This document shows, one piece after another, positions 42,941-50,682 of a stretch of DNA of 64,000 bases (its first letter is position 1; each line of letters opens with the position of its first letter). The position numbers and the translations under genes were made by a program. The stretch spans positions 1 to 64,000 of the forward strand of contig NZ_SRXO01000012.1 in NCBI RefSeq assembly GCF_008360935.1, read 5' to 3'. This DNA comes from Siccirubricoccus phaeus. GTDB lineage: Bacteria; Pseudomonadota; Alphaproteobacteria; Acetobacterales; Acetobacteraceae. Under the pieces are notes generated by a model. The model ran no database searches. It was given only the letters and a program-made list of their open reading frames with translations, and was not told the DNA's origin.

Positions 42941-45304
42941 TCAGCCCCGTGCTTCCTGAATGGCCCGCCACACCCGCTCTGGCGTCGCCGGCATGTCGAT
43001 GTGGCTGATGCCATACTCCGAAAGCGCATCCACGATCGCGTTCATCACCGCGGGCAGCGACCCCGCGCACCCCGCTTCGCCGCAGCCCTTGGCGCCGATC
43101 GGGTTGGTCTTGCACGGATCCGGCCGGCTGAGGAAGCCGAAGCTCGGCACATCCGAAGCGCGCGGCAGCGCGTAATCCTGATAGCTGCCGGAGAGGAGCT
43201 GGCCTTCCTCCGAATAGGCCACATGCTCGTAGATCGCCTGGCCGATGCCCTGGACGATGCCGCCATGCGCCTGGCCTTCGACCAGCAGCGGGTTCACGAT
43301 GACGCCGAAGTCGTTCACCGAGGTGTAGCGCACCACATGGGTCAGGCCGGTCTCCGGCTCGATCTCCACTTCGCAGATGTGGCAGCCATTCGGATAGGCC
43401 ATCGGCGCCTGGTCGAAGACATGCCTCACGTCCAGGCTTTCCGGCAGCTCCGGCGGCGGGTTGTTCGCGGTGCGGATGCGCGCCGCCACCTCCATGATGC
43501 TCATGGAGCGGTCGGTGCCGGCGATGGTGAAGCGGCCGGTGCCATCGGCGTCGCGGGTGAACTCGATATCCGCCGGCGCCGCTTCCAGCATATGCGCCGC
43601 GGCGAGCTTGCCCTTCTCGATGACGAGCTGCGCTGCCTCGATGATCGCGGCGCCGGAGGCCATCAGCGATTTGGAACCGCCGGTGCCGCCGCCGGCGATC
43701 AGCAGATCGGAATCGCCCTGCACCAGACGGATGCTCTCGAAGGGTACGCCCAGGGTCTGGTGCAGCACCTGGGCGAAGGGCGTCCAATGCCCCTGGCCGT
43801 AATCGAGCGTGCCGGTAATGATGGTGACCGTGCCATCCTCGTTGAAGCGGATCTCTCCTTGTTCCTTCATCGGCGGCGCGGTGCATTCGAGGAAATTGCC
43901 GATGCCCCGGCCGCGCAGCTTGCCGGCGGCCTTGCTCTCGGCCTTGCGGGCCTCGAAGCCGTCCCAGTCGGCGGCGTCCAGCGCCGCCTCCAGCACCCCG
44001 GTGAAATCGCCGCTGTCATAGACGCTGCCGGAAGGGGCGCTGAAGGGAAAGGCCTCCGGCTTGATGTGGTTGATGCGGCGCAGCTCGATGGCGCTGCGCC
44101 CGGTCTCCTTCGCCGCCTGCTCCAGCAGCCGCTCGAAAAAGTAATTCCCCTCAGGCCGCCCGGCGCCGCGATAGGCGGAGACCGGCGTGGTGTTGGTGAC
44201 GAGGCATTTGGTGCTGACCTCGATCAGCGGCGTCGCGTAATTGGACTGGATGTTCTTGCTGAAATTGCCGGTGCCCATCAGCGGCCCGACCGTCGCCAGA
44301 TAGCCGCCCATATTGGCGTAGGAGGTGAGGCGCACGGCGAGCGCCTTGCCCTCCGCATCCAGCGCCAGCTCCGCCTCCACCTCATGGTCGCGGCCATGCT
44401 GGTCGGAGAGGAAGGAGCCGGTGCGCTCATCCGTCCATTTCACCGGCCGGCCCAGCACCTTAGCGGCATGCAGCAGGCAGGTGTATTCCGGATAGGCGCT
44501 GGCCTTCATGCCGAAGCTGCCGCCGACATTGCCGGTCAGGATGCGGACCTTGTCCGTCGGCACCTTCAGGATGTCGTTCGCCATCTGGCCGCGCAGGCCG
44601 AACACGCCCTGGCTGCCGACATGCAGGGTGTAGCGGCCGCTCTCCGGATCGTATTCGCCGATCGCGCTGCGCGGCTCCATGGCGCAGACGACGATGCGGT
44701 TGTTGCGGATGGAAAGCTTCGTGACATGGGCGGCGGCGGCGAAGGCGGCGGCCACCTTCTCCGCATCGCCGAAATGGAAATCCAGCACCTGGTTGCCGGG
44801 GATGTGGTCGTAGAGCTGTGGCGCATCCGGGGCAGCGGCGGCGGAGGCGTCCGTCACCGCCGGCAGGATGTCGATGTCGAGATAGACCGCCTCGGCGCCA
44901 TCCTTCGCTGCTTCCTTGCTCTCCGCCACCACGCAGGCGACGGGGTCGCCGACGAAGCGTACCTTGTCGGTGACGAGGGAGGGCCGCAGGATGTTGATCA
45001 GCGGCGAGCCGTCCCGGTTCTTCAGCGGCAGCACGCAACGCAGCGGGCCGTATTCGGCGAGGTCGGCGCCGGTGAAGACGGCGACGACGCCTGGCACCTC
45101 CTTCGCCGCCGCCGTGTCGATACCCTTGATGATGCCATGCGCATAAGGGCTGCGCACGATGACGCACCAGAGCTGGCCGGGAAGGGCCAGGTCATCCGTA
45201 TAGCGGCCCTGGCCCTGCAGCAGGGTCGGGTCCTCATTGCGCGGAACCGGCTGGCCGACGCCGAATTTCAGGCGCGTGACATCCGGCAGGGTAATGTCGG
45301 GCAT
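42941..45304 (-). CDS. Xanthine dehydrogenase/CoxL family molybdopterin-binding subunit
   Basis: A 787-residue large subunit of a molybdenum hydroxylase. GVGQPVPRNEDPTLLQGQGR and YTDDLALPGQLWCVIVRSPY open the CoxL-type N-domain. GNVGGSFGMKASAYPEYTC and AYRGAGRPEGNYFFERLLEQ are Mo-cofactor loops; GGGTGGSKSLMASGAA and GAKGCGEAGCAG follow, the latter with the catalytic Glu. The AYRGAGRPE loop is that of form II/CoxL-like proteins rather than true CO dehydrogenase (which has a Cys-containing loop). The partner FAD (CoxM) and 2Fe-2S (CoxS) subunits are not next to it. The substrate is unknown. Confidence 0.9.
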   Translation of the reverse strand: MPDITLPDVTRLKFGVGQPVPRNEDPTLLQGQGRYTDDLALPGQLWCVIVRSPYAHGIIKGIDTAAAKEVPGVVAVFTGADLAEYGPLRCVLPLKNRDGSPLINILRPSLVTDKVRFVGDPVACVVAESKEAAKDGAEAVYLDIDILPAVTDASAAAAPDAPQLYDHIPGNQVLDFHFGDAEKVAAAFAAAAHVTKLSIRNNRIVVCAMEPRSAIGEYDPESGRYTLHVGSQGVFGLRGQMANDILKVPTDKVRILTGNVGGSFGMKASAYPEYTCLLHAAKVLGRPVKWTDERTGSFLSDQHGRDHEVEAELALDAEGKALAVRLTSYANMGGYLATVGPLMGTGNFSKNIQSNYATPLIEVSTKCLVTNTTPVSAYRGAGRPEGNYFFERLLEQAAKETGRSAIELRRINHIKPEAFPFSAPSGSVYDSGDFTGVLEAALDAADWDGFEARKAESKAAGKLRGRGIGNFLECTAPPMKEQGEIRFNEDGTVTIITGTLDYGQGHWTPFAQVLHQTLGVPFESIRLVQGDSDLLIAGGGTGGSKSLMASGAAIIEAAQLVIEKGKLAAAHMLEAAPADIEFTRDADGTGRFTIAGTDRSMSIMEVAARIRTANNPPPELPESLDVRHVFDQAPMAYPNGCHICEVEIEPETGLTHVVRYTSVNDFGVIVNPLLVEGQAHGGIVQGIGQAIYEHVAYSEEGQLLSGSYQDYALPRASDVPSFGFLSRPDPCKTNPIGAKGCGEAGCAGSLPAVMNAIVDALSEYGISHIDMPATPERVWRAIQEARG

Positions 45305-45403
45305 GGGCTCTCTCGCCGCTGTTGGGGATTGCGGCAGAGATTGCACCCGCCCGGGGATTTGCAACAGGCCCCCCAAGGGCGTGTGGCGGGGGCCTGCGAT
45401 GCC

Positions 45404-46210
45404 TCAGCCAATGGGCGGCAAATGCAGCGCCACCGCTTCGCCGTCATGCCCGGCCACGCTGGGAAAGCGCCGGCGCACGTCCGGGTCATGGCCGGGGATG
45501 ACGCGGCTCTCATCGCCTTCCGCCAGCCGCTTCACGGCGCGCCAGCCCTGGGTCATGGCGCCGAGGTCGAAGATGATCGGGAAGGGGTTGCCGGTGCCGG
45601 GATTGGCATAGAAGTGCAACGCATCGGAGGCGATCACCACCGGCCCCCGCGCCGTCTGCACCCGCACGACCTGCAGCCCGTCCGAATGCCCGCCGACCCG
45701 ATGGACGGTGACGCCGGGCGCCACCTCCCCGTCGCCGTCATGGAATTGCACCTTGTCCGCGTACAGGGCACGGACCATGGAGATGACGTGATCCGCCTCG
45801 AAGGGCACGCGGATGCAGGCGGCACACATATGCCGGCCAGTGGCGAAGGCCATCTCCCGGTCCTGGATATGGATCCGGGCGCCGGTGAACAGATCGATGC
45901 TGCCGGCATGGTCGTAATGCAGATGCGTCACCACCACGTCCTGCACCTTGGCCGGGTCACAGCCCATGGACCGCAGGCCCTCGGCGACGCTGCGGCTCAG
46001 CGTGCGGCCGCGCTTCTCGGCCAGGGCAGCGTCGAAGCCGGTATCGACGACGATCTCATGGCCCTCGGCATTGCGCAGCAGCCAGACATAGTAGTCGAGC
46101 GGCATCGCCTCATGCGGGTCGGCGACCGGCAGCAGGAAATTGGCCTGGGCCGGACGTTCATGCCGGCCATAGCGGATGGCGTAGGCTTCCCACAATTTTG
46201 CTGCCGTCAT
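45404..46210 (-). CDS. Metallo-beta-lactamase-fold hydrolase (N-acyl homoserine lactonase-like)
   Basis: A 268-residue protein. The two-zinc motif is THLHYDHAG (His96, His98, Asp100, His101), with further ligands in VGGHSDGLQV, IASDALHFYAN and VIPGHDPDV. The layout, with an N-terminal PLDYYVWLLRNAEGHEIVVD and no signal peptide, matches AttM/AiiA-type lactonases and related MBL proteins. It may quench acyl-homoserine lactones or open other lactones. The start is the ATG giving MTAAKLWEAY. It lies downstream of the R2 repeat. Confidence 0.82.
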   Translation of the reverse strand: MTAAKLWEAYAIRYGRHERPAQANFLLPVADPHEAMPLDYYVWLLRNAEGHEIVVDTGFDAALAEKRGRTLSRSVAEGLRSMGCDPAKVQDVVVTHLHYDHAGSIDLFTGARIHIQDREMAFATGRHMCAACIRVPFEADHVISMVRALYADKVQFHDGDGEVAPGVTVHRVGGHSDGLQVVRVQTARGPVVIASDALHFYANPGTGNPFPIIFDLGAMTQGWRAVKRLAEGDESRVIPGHDPDVRRRFPSVAGHDGEAVALHLPPIG

Positions 46211-46230
46211 GGCGCTTGTCCCTCCCGATC

Positions 46231-46279
46231 CTAGTGTCCCGATTCCGAAGTCCTGCGGGCTTCGTTCTCGGGCCACTAG
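46231..46279. repeat. Dispersed palindromic repeat R2, copy b (inverted)
   Basis: CTAGTGTCCCGATTCCGAAG through GGCCACTAG; its reverse complement matches 7069-7117 over 49 bp. It supplies the TAG stop (46276-46278) of the upstream glycosyltransferase gene. Confidence 0.8.
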
Positions 46280-47163
46280 TATCGCGGTGCGGAGGACGTC
46301 TCCGGGTCACGCAGGTAGTAGGAATCGCGCGCGTGCCGTCGGTAGTATCGCTCCTCCTCGGCCGGCATCCCGATATCCTTGTACCAGGGAAGATGCCTGC
46401 AGACGTAACGTCCGGCAACCCGCACGCCACGCAGCGGGTCGCTCGGATCGAAATACCGCTTGTTGTACAGCGCGAAGGTGGTGTCCACCGGTGCCCGGTA
46501 GACCGGATCGCCTTCCGGCAGTGGCGTCAGCGGCTCCTGCCAGAATTGATCCTCCCACTCCCAGATCTTCCAATGGCGATCACCGACGGGGAATGCCTCG
46601 TCCCGCATCCTTGCGACATCTGAGATGTCGAGGGCCAAGCCTGCCTTGCCGATCGCGAGTGTCTCGGTGAGGGCGGCAAGGCGAGCGAGGAAATCCGCCG
46701 GCATCTCCGGGTTGAGCACGAGATCCGGATCGGTGACGCAGAAGAATTGCGGCAGCAGCGCGTAGCTGACGGGGTCGAGGAAGATGGCGCGCGGTCCGCG
46801 ATTCTCCGGCAGGAGGATGACCGTCACGCCGGGGCCGGGCGCGGCCAGATAGTCCCGCATGGGCGGATAGTCCGAGGCGTTGTCCAGCAGATACAGCCGA
46901 CGCAGGCCTCGCGCGCGCAACTGCTCGACCATCCCGCGGGTGTAGGTGACCGCGTTGAAGCAGGGAATGAAAACCGGAATGTCCGCTTGCATGGCGGCAC
47001 CTACCGAGACATACGGGGCGGGCAGTGAGGCGGTGGGTAGGATGTCGCGGCGGCCCTGTGGCGCGGTCGTGTCGAGAAGCAGCGCCGCGAAGCGGCGCCG
47101 CAGCCTCAGCCGATCCACGAGCCAGACCCTGGCCCGGTTGGTCACCTCCGCACGCCAGTCCAT
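46276..47163 (-). CDS. Glycosyltransferase (GT2-like)
   Basis: A 295-residue protein. The nucleotide-sugar part begins near residue 60 with DIPVFIPCFNAVTYTRGMVE, then RGLRRLYLLDNASDYPPMRD; FFCVTDPDLVLNPEMPADFL contains the DPD metal/sugar-nucleotide motif. The last third is acidic and aromatic (KIWEWEDQFWQ) with ALYNKRYFDPSDP. It is likely to add a sugar to a surface glycan. It is alone, flanked by an R2 repeat at its 3' end. Confidence 0.75.
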   Translation of the reverse strand: MDWRAEVTNRARVWLVDRLRLRRRFAALLLDTTAPQGRRDILPTASLPAPYVSVGAAMQADIPVFIPCFNAVTYTRGMVEQLRARGLRRLYLLDNASDYPPMRDYLAAPGPGVTVILLPENRGPRAIFLDPVSYALLPQFFCVTDPDLVLNPEMPADFLARLAALTETLAIGKAGLALDISDVARMRDEAFPVGDRHWKIWEWEDQFWQEPLTPLPEGDPVYRAPVDTTFALYNKRYFDPSDPLRGVRVAGRYVCRHLPWYKDIGMPAEEERYYRRHARDSYYLRDPETSSAPRY

Positions 47164-47281
47164 GCGTTTCCGCTGCCATTCCTGCGCGATATCGGGTGCA
47201 GGACCGTATGCGGAAGCGCAGCCAGGGCGGCATCGCGATCCTGCGACACGCCGACATGGCGGCCGGCGCGCCGGTGGGGAG

Positions 47282-48184
47282 CTATTTGTTGCCGCCGAGA
47301 ATCTCGCCGGCGAGCTTCTCCGAAAGCTGGCTCATCGCCGTGTGGTTATGGCCAGGGCCGAGGGCCGCCAGCGCCCCGGCCCACATCTCCTTGCACAGCG
47401 CGGAGAAGGGCGTCGGCGTGTTGGTATCCCGCCCCACTTCTAGTGCGATGCCGAGATCCTTCACCATCAGCTCCATGGCGAAGCCGTCGTCGAAGCGGCG
47501 GTTCAGCACATATTGCTTGAACTTCCGCTGGCTGCTGTTGGACATGCCGGAGGAAGCGTTCAGCACATCCACCATCGTCCCGGCATCCAGGCCGAAGCGC
47601 TGGCCGATCAGCAGCACCTCGATGCCCATCAGGAAGGTGCCGGCGGAGGAGAGGTTGTTCAGCGCCTTCATCGCCTGGCCGGCGCCGATGCCGCCGCAGC
47701 GATAGAGGCTGCTGCCCATCGCCTTCAGCACCGGCTCCGCGCGGTCCAGCTCCGCCGTCTCGCCGCCCAGCATGATGGCGAGGTCGCCGGTCTTGGCCCG
47801 CGGCACGCCGCCGGAGACGGGCGCGTCGATCATCGCGATGCCCTTCTCCGCCAGCTTCGCCGCGATCTCCCGCGTCTTCGCCGGCTGGCCGCTGGTCATG
47901 TCGATCACCAGCGCGCCGGCGGCGAGCACGGGGGCGAGCAGCGCCGCCACCTCCGCCACCTGCTTGCTGGTGGGGAGGATGGCGATGACGGCATCCGCGC
48001 CCTTGGCCGCGGCGGCGGCATCGGCGGCGGCATTGCCGCCCACCTCTTCCGTGAACTTCGCGCTGCGGCCGGGGACGGCGTCGCAGACCGTGACCTCGAA
48101 GCCGGCCTTCACCAGATTGGCCGCCATCGGCCAGCCCATATTGCCGATGCCGACGAAGGCGAGCTTCTTGAGCGGGGTGGCCAT
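47282..48184 (-). CDS. NAD(P)-dependent oxidoreductase, 3-hydroxyisobutyrate dehydrogenase family
   Basis: A 300-residue beta-hydroxyacid dehydrogenase. Rossmann motif FVGIGNMGWPMAANLVKAGF (residues 10-29), substrate motif DAPVSGGVPRAKTGDLAIML, catalytic Lys in GAGQAMKALNNLSSAGTF, and the C-terminal VKDLGIALEVGRDTNTPTPF. The ATG overlaps the preceding gene's TGA (TGATG), so they form one unit. It oxidises a beta-hydroxyacid or reduces a semialdehyde; the substrate is open. Confidence 0.9.
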   Translation of the reverse strand: MATPLKKLAFVGIGNMGWPMAANLVKAGFEVTVCDAVPGRSAKFTEEVGGNAAADAAAAAKGADAVIAILPTSKQVAEVAALLAPVLAAGALVIDMTSGQPAKTREIAAKLAEKGIAMIDAPVSGGVPRAKTGDLAIMLGGETAELDRAEPVLKAMGSSLYRCGGIGAGQAMKALNNLSSAGTFLMGIEVLLIGQRFGLDAGTMVDVLNASSGMSNSSQRKFKQYVLNRRFDDGFAMELMVKDLGIALEVGRDTNTPTPFSALCKEMWAGALAALGPGHNHTAMSQLSEKLAGEILGGNK

Positions 48185-48582
48185 CACTTCTTCCCCGGCA
48201 GCGCACCTTCCGCGACCAGCACCTCATGCGCCGCCTTGAAGGCGTCGAGGCCGGCCGGGATGCCGCAATAGGCGGTGGCGTGCAGCAGCGCCGCCTTGAT
48301 CTCCTCGACGGTCACGCCGTTGTTCAGCGCGCCCTTCACATGCAGCTTGATCTCCGGCGCGCGGTTCAGCGCGGTCAGCATCGCCAGGTTGATCAGGCTG
48401 CGGGTCTTGCGGTCCAGCGTCGGGTCGCCCCAGGCCCAACCCCAGGCCCAGCTCGTCGTCGCACGCTGGAAGGACATCATGAAGTCGTCGGCCTTGGCCA
48501 TGGAGGCATCGACATAGGCCGGGCCCAGCACTTCACGGCGAATCGGCAGGCCCTTGTCGAACAGGGCGGAATCCTCGGACAT
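48184..48582 (-). CDS. Carboxymuconolactone decarboxylase family protein
   Basis: A 132-residue protein of the CMD/AhpD fold. LDRKTRSLINLAMLTALNRA then PEIKLHVKGALNNGVTVEEI then HATAYCGIPAGLDAFKAAHE match gamma-carboxymuconolactone decarboxylases. It has a single Cys and so lacks the CxxC of AhpD peroxidases. It is first in a two-gene unit with the dehydrogenase downstream. It probably acts on a lactone or hydroxyacid in aromatic or dicarboxylate breakdown. Confidence 0.87.
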   Translation of the reverse strand: MSEDSALFDKGLPIRREVLGPAYVDASMAKADDFMMSFQRATTSWAWGWAWGDPTLDRKTRSLINLAMLTALNRAPEIKLHVKGALNNGVTVEEIKAALLHATAYCGIPAGLDAFKAAHEVLVAEGALPGKK

Positions 48583-48696
48583 CGCATCCTCCTGAGGGGG
48601 GAAAGGGGCCGCAGGCTCGCGCGCCCGGGCGCCGAGGTCAACGGGTGGCGCCGGGTTTTCAGGGGGCTAGGATGGGGGGGCGAAGGAGACCCGTCC

Positions 48697-49575
48697 ATGT
48701 TCTTCGAGGGATTCACGCTCGAGACCCGGGAAGCCAACGGCCAGCGCATCCGCCTGCGGCATGGCGGCAGCGGCCCGCCCTTGCTGCTGCTGCACGGCAA
48801 TCCGCAGACCCATGCCATGTGGCACAGGCTGGCCCCGGTGCTGGCGCAGAAATACACGGTCATCGCCCCGGATATCCGCGGCTATGGCTTCACCGAGGCG
48901 CCGCCAGTGACGCCCGACAGCCGCCACTACGCCAAGCGGGAGATGGCGGCCGATCTGGTCGCGCTGATGCGGGGCTTCGGCCATGCGCGCTTCCGGGTGG
49001 TGAGCCATGACCGCGGCGCGCGGGTGGCGCACCGGCTGGCGCTGGACCATCCGCAGGCCGTCGAGAAGCTCTGCACCATGGACATCATTCCGACCATCGA
49101 GCATTTCGAGCGGGCGGATATGCATTTCGCGCTCGGCTACTACCACTGGTTCTTCCTGGCCCAGCCGCATGACAAGCCGGAGCGGATGATCCTGCGCGAC
49201 ACGGAGGATTGGTTCGACCTGCACACCTCGCGCGAGCCGAAGGACAAGAGCTTCTTCCACCCGGAGGCACGGGCGGACTACCTGGCGGCGCTGCAGGAAC
49301 CGGGGACGGTGACGGCGATCTGCGAGGATTACCGCGCGGCGATCGGGATCGACCTGGAGCATGACCGGGCGAGCCGGGCGGCGGGGGTGAAGGTGCAATG
49401 CCCGATGCTGGCGCTGTGGGGCGCCAAGGGGTCGCTGCCCAAATGGTACGCGCCGCTGGAGGTGTGGCGCGGCTATGCCGCGGGGTCGCTGGAAGGCGGC
49501 CCGGTGAACAGCGGGCACTATCTGGCGGAGGAAGCGCCGGAGGAGTGCCTGGGGTATTTGGAGAAGTTCCTGTGA
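48697..49575 (+). CDS. Alpha/beta hydrolase, haloacetate dehalogenase-like
   Basis: A 292-residue hydrolase. Oxyanion region LLLHGNPQTHAMWHRLAP, DIRGYGFTEAP, nucleophile Asp105 in VVSHDRGARVAHRLALDHP, YYHWFFLAQP (His-Trp pair of the halide pocket in fluoroacetate dehalogenases), and final His in NSGHYLAEEAPEECL. These match the haloacetate/fluoroacetate dehalogenase branch, although some members are epoxide hydrolases. It is monocistronic and divergent from the CMD gene. Repeat R5 follows its stop immediately. Confidence 0.85.
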   Translation: MFFEGFTLETREANGQRIRLRHGGSGPPLLLLHGNPQTHAMWHRLAPVLAQKYTVIAPDIRGYGFTEAPPVTPDSRHYAKREMAADLVALMRGFGHARFRVVSHDRGARVAHRLALDHPQAVEKLCTMDIIPTIEHFERADMHFALGYYHWFFLAQPHDKPERMILRDTEDWFDLHTSREPKDKSFFHPEARADYLAALQEPGTVTAICEDYRAAIGIDLEHDRASRAAGVKVQCPMLALWGAKGSLPKWYAPLEVWRGYAAGSLEGGPVNSGHYLAEEAPEECLGYLEKFL

Positions 49576-49761
49576 GGAATTGAGGGCGGGCTCTGCCCTC
49601 CCTCTCACGTTGAACGCAGCGCGTCCAACCCCGCAAAGGGCCGAAGGGCCCTTGGAACCCCATGAGTCTTGGACCCGACGGTCGAGACGCCGAACTCAAG
49701 GTTTCCAAAGGCCTTTCGGCCTTTGGCGGGGTGGGTCCGGGAGGGGCGGAGCCCCTCCCGG
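49576..49761. repeat. Dispersed repeat R5, copy 5
   Basis: It starts at the base after the hydrolase stop and ends at the base before the stop of the convergent GNAT gene. Hairpins GGGCGGGCTCTGCCCTCCC, AAAGGGCCGAAGGGCCCTTG, CCAAAGGCCTTTCGGCCTTT and GGGAGGGGCGGAGCCCCTCC surround a core at 49655-49706. The core is in the opposite orientation to copies 2 and 4. Confidence 0.85.
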
Positions 49762-50682
49762 TCAGCCCAGCGCCTTGTAGAAGAACACCACATCCTCCCG
49801 GTCCGGCCCGTAGCCCGGGATACGTCCGGCTTCCTGCCAGCCCAGCCCACGGATCAGCGCCTCCGCCGCGCTGCCGGCCGGGCATTCCAGCGTCAGCAGC
49901 CGCCGCCCGCAGCGTTCCACCGCCTGCAGCAGCGCGCGGCCGACGCCCCGGCGCCGCTCCGCCGGATCCACCAGCAGCAGGCTGATCCTGCCACGATGCG
50001 GCGGCGCGGCGGTTTCGACCTGCACCGTGCCGACCAGCCGCCCCTCCAGCCAGGCCACCAGCAGCAGCCGCTGCCCCGTGGCGACCTCGCCCGTCACCCG
50101 GCGCCAAAAGGCCGGCGCCGCCTCGGCACCGCAGCGCGCCTGGATCGCCGCCAGGCGCCGCTCCGCGCTCCCCGCCGCCGCGGCGTCCAGCATCTCCACC
50201 ACCAGCCCGGTGGCCGGCTTGGCGTAGCGGAATTCCAGGGATTTCGAGAGGTCGTCCAGGATGCGGATGGCGCCCTGGCGGACATAGCAGCGCTTCTCAT
50301 AGAAGCAATGCGCCGCGTCGAAGCGCGTATCGGACCAGAGCACCAGGCGCCGCGCGCCCGCCGCCCGCGCATGCGCCTCCGCCAGATCCAGCAGAAGGTG
50401 CGCCAACCCGGTGCCGCGATGCCTGGCCGCCACATACATACGGCAGATCTCCCAGGCTGCGTCATCGCCGAGCGGGCGAGTGCCGACCATGCCGATCACC
50501 TCCCCCGCCTCTTCCGCCGCCCAGAGCGCGCCGCCGGCCTCGGCGAAATAGCTGGCGAGGGCGCGCAACTCCGGCACCTCCCCATCCACGTCCAGCACGC
50601 AGCCCGGATATTCCGCCCAGCAGGCGCCGATCAGGGCGATGAAGCCCTCGGCATCCGCGTCCCGGCCGGGCCGCAGAATCAC
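49762..50682 (-). CDS. Tandem-domain GNAT N-acetyltransferase
   Basis: A 306-residue protein with two GNAT folds. The first (residues 1-155) has MYVAARHRGTGLAHLLLDLA as the acetyl-CoA pyrophosphate loop and ends in a typical FYEKRCY. The second (about 165-306) has SLLLVDPAERRRGVGRALLQ and GLGWQEAGRIPGYG. The acceptor is unknown. Its start overlaps the aminotransferase stop by 4 bp, which links it to the two aminotransferase genes upstream. Confidence 0.85.
   Translation of the reverse strand: MILRPGRDADAEGFIALIGACWAEYPGCVLDVDGEVPELRALASYFAEAGGALWAAEEAGEVIGMVGTRPLGDDAAWEICRMYVAARHRGTGLAHLLLDLAEAHARAAGARRLVLWSDTRFDAAHCFYEKRCYVRQGAIRILDDLSKSLEFRYAKPATGLVVEMLDAAAAGSAERRLAAIQARCGAEAAPAFWRRVTGEVATGQRLLLVAWLEGRLVGTVQVETAAPPHRGRISLLLVDPAERRRGVGRALLQAVERCGRRLLTLECPAGSAAEALIRGLGWQEAGRIPGYGPDREDVVFFYKALG

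Noticed and set aside
42627-42959. Intact small gene of 139 codons after kpsD
   Set aside because: Only the first part is transposase; the rest is translated R5 repeat, so it is a truncated IS110 remnant.
42941-45304. Carbon monoxide dehydrogenase
   Set aside because: The active-site loop is AYRGAGRPE, not the Cys-containing loop of true CO dehydrogenase, and the CoxM/CoxS partners are missing.
43001-46234. Plus-strand open frame of 1077 codons over the molybdenum hydroxylase and lactonase-like genes
   Set aside because: Antisense shadow. The minus strand carries complete family motifs, whereas this frame spans two genes and an intergenic gap.
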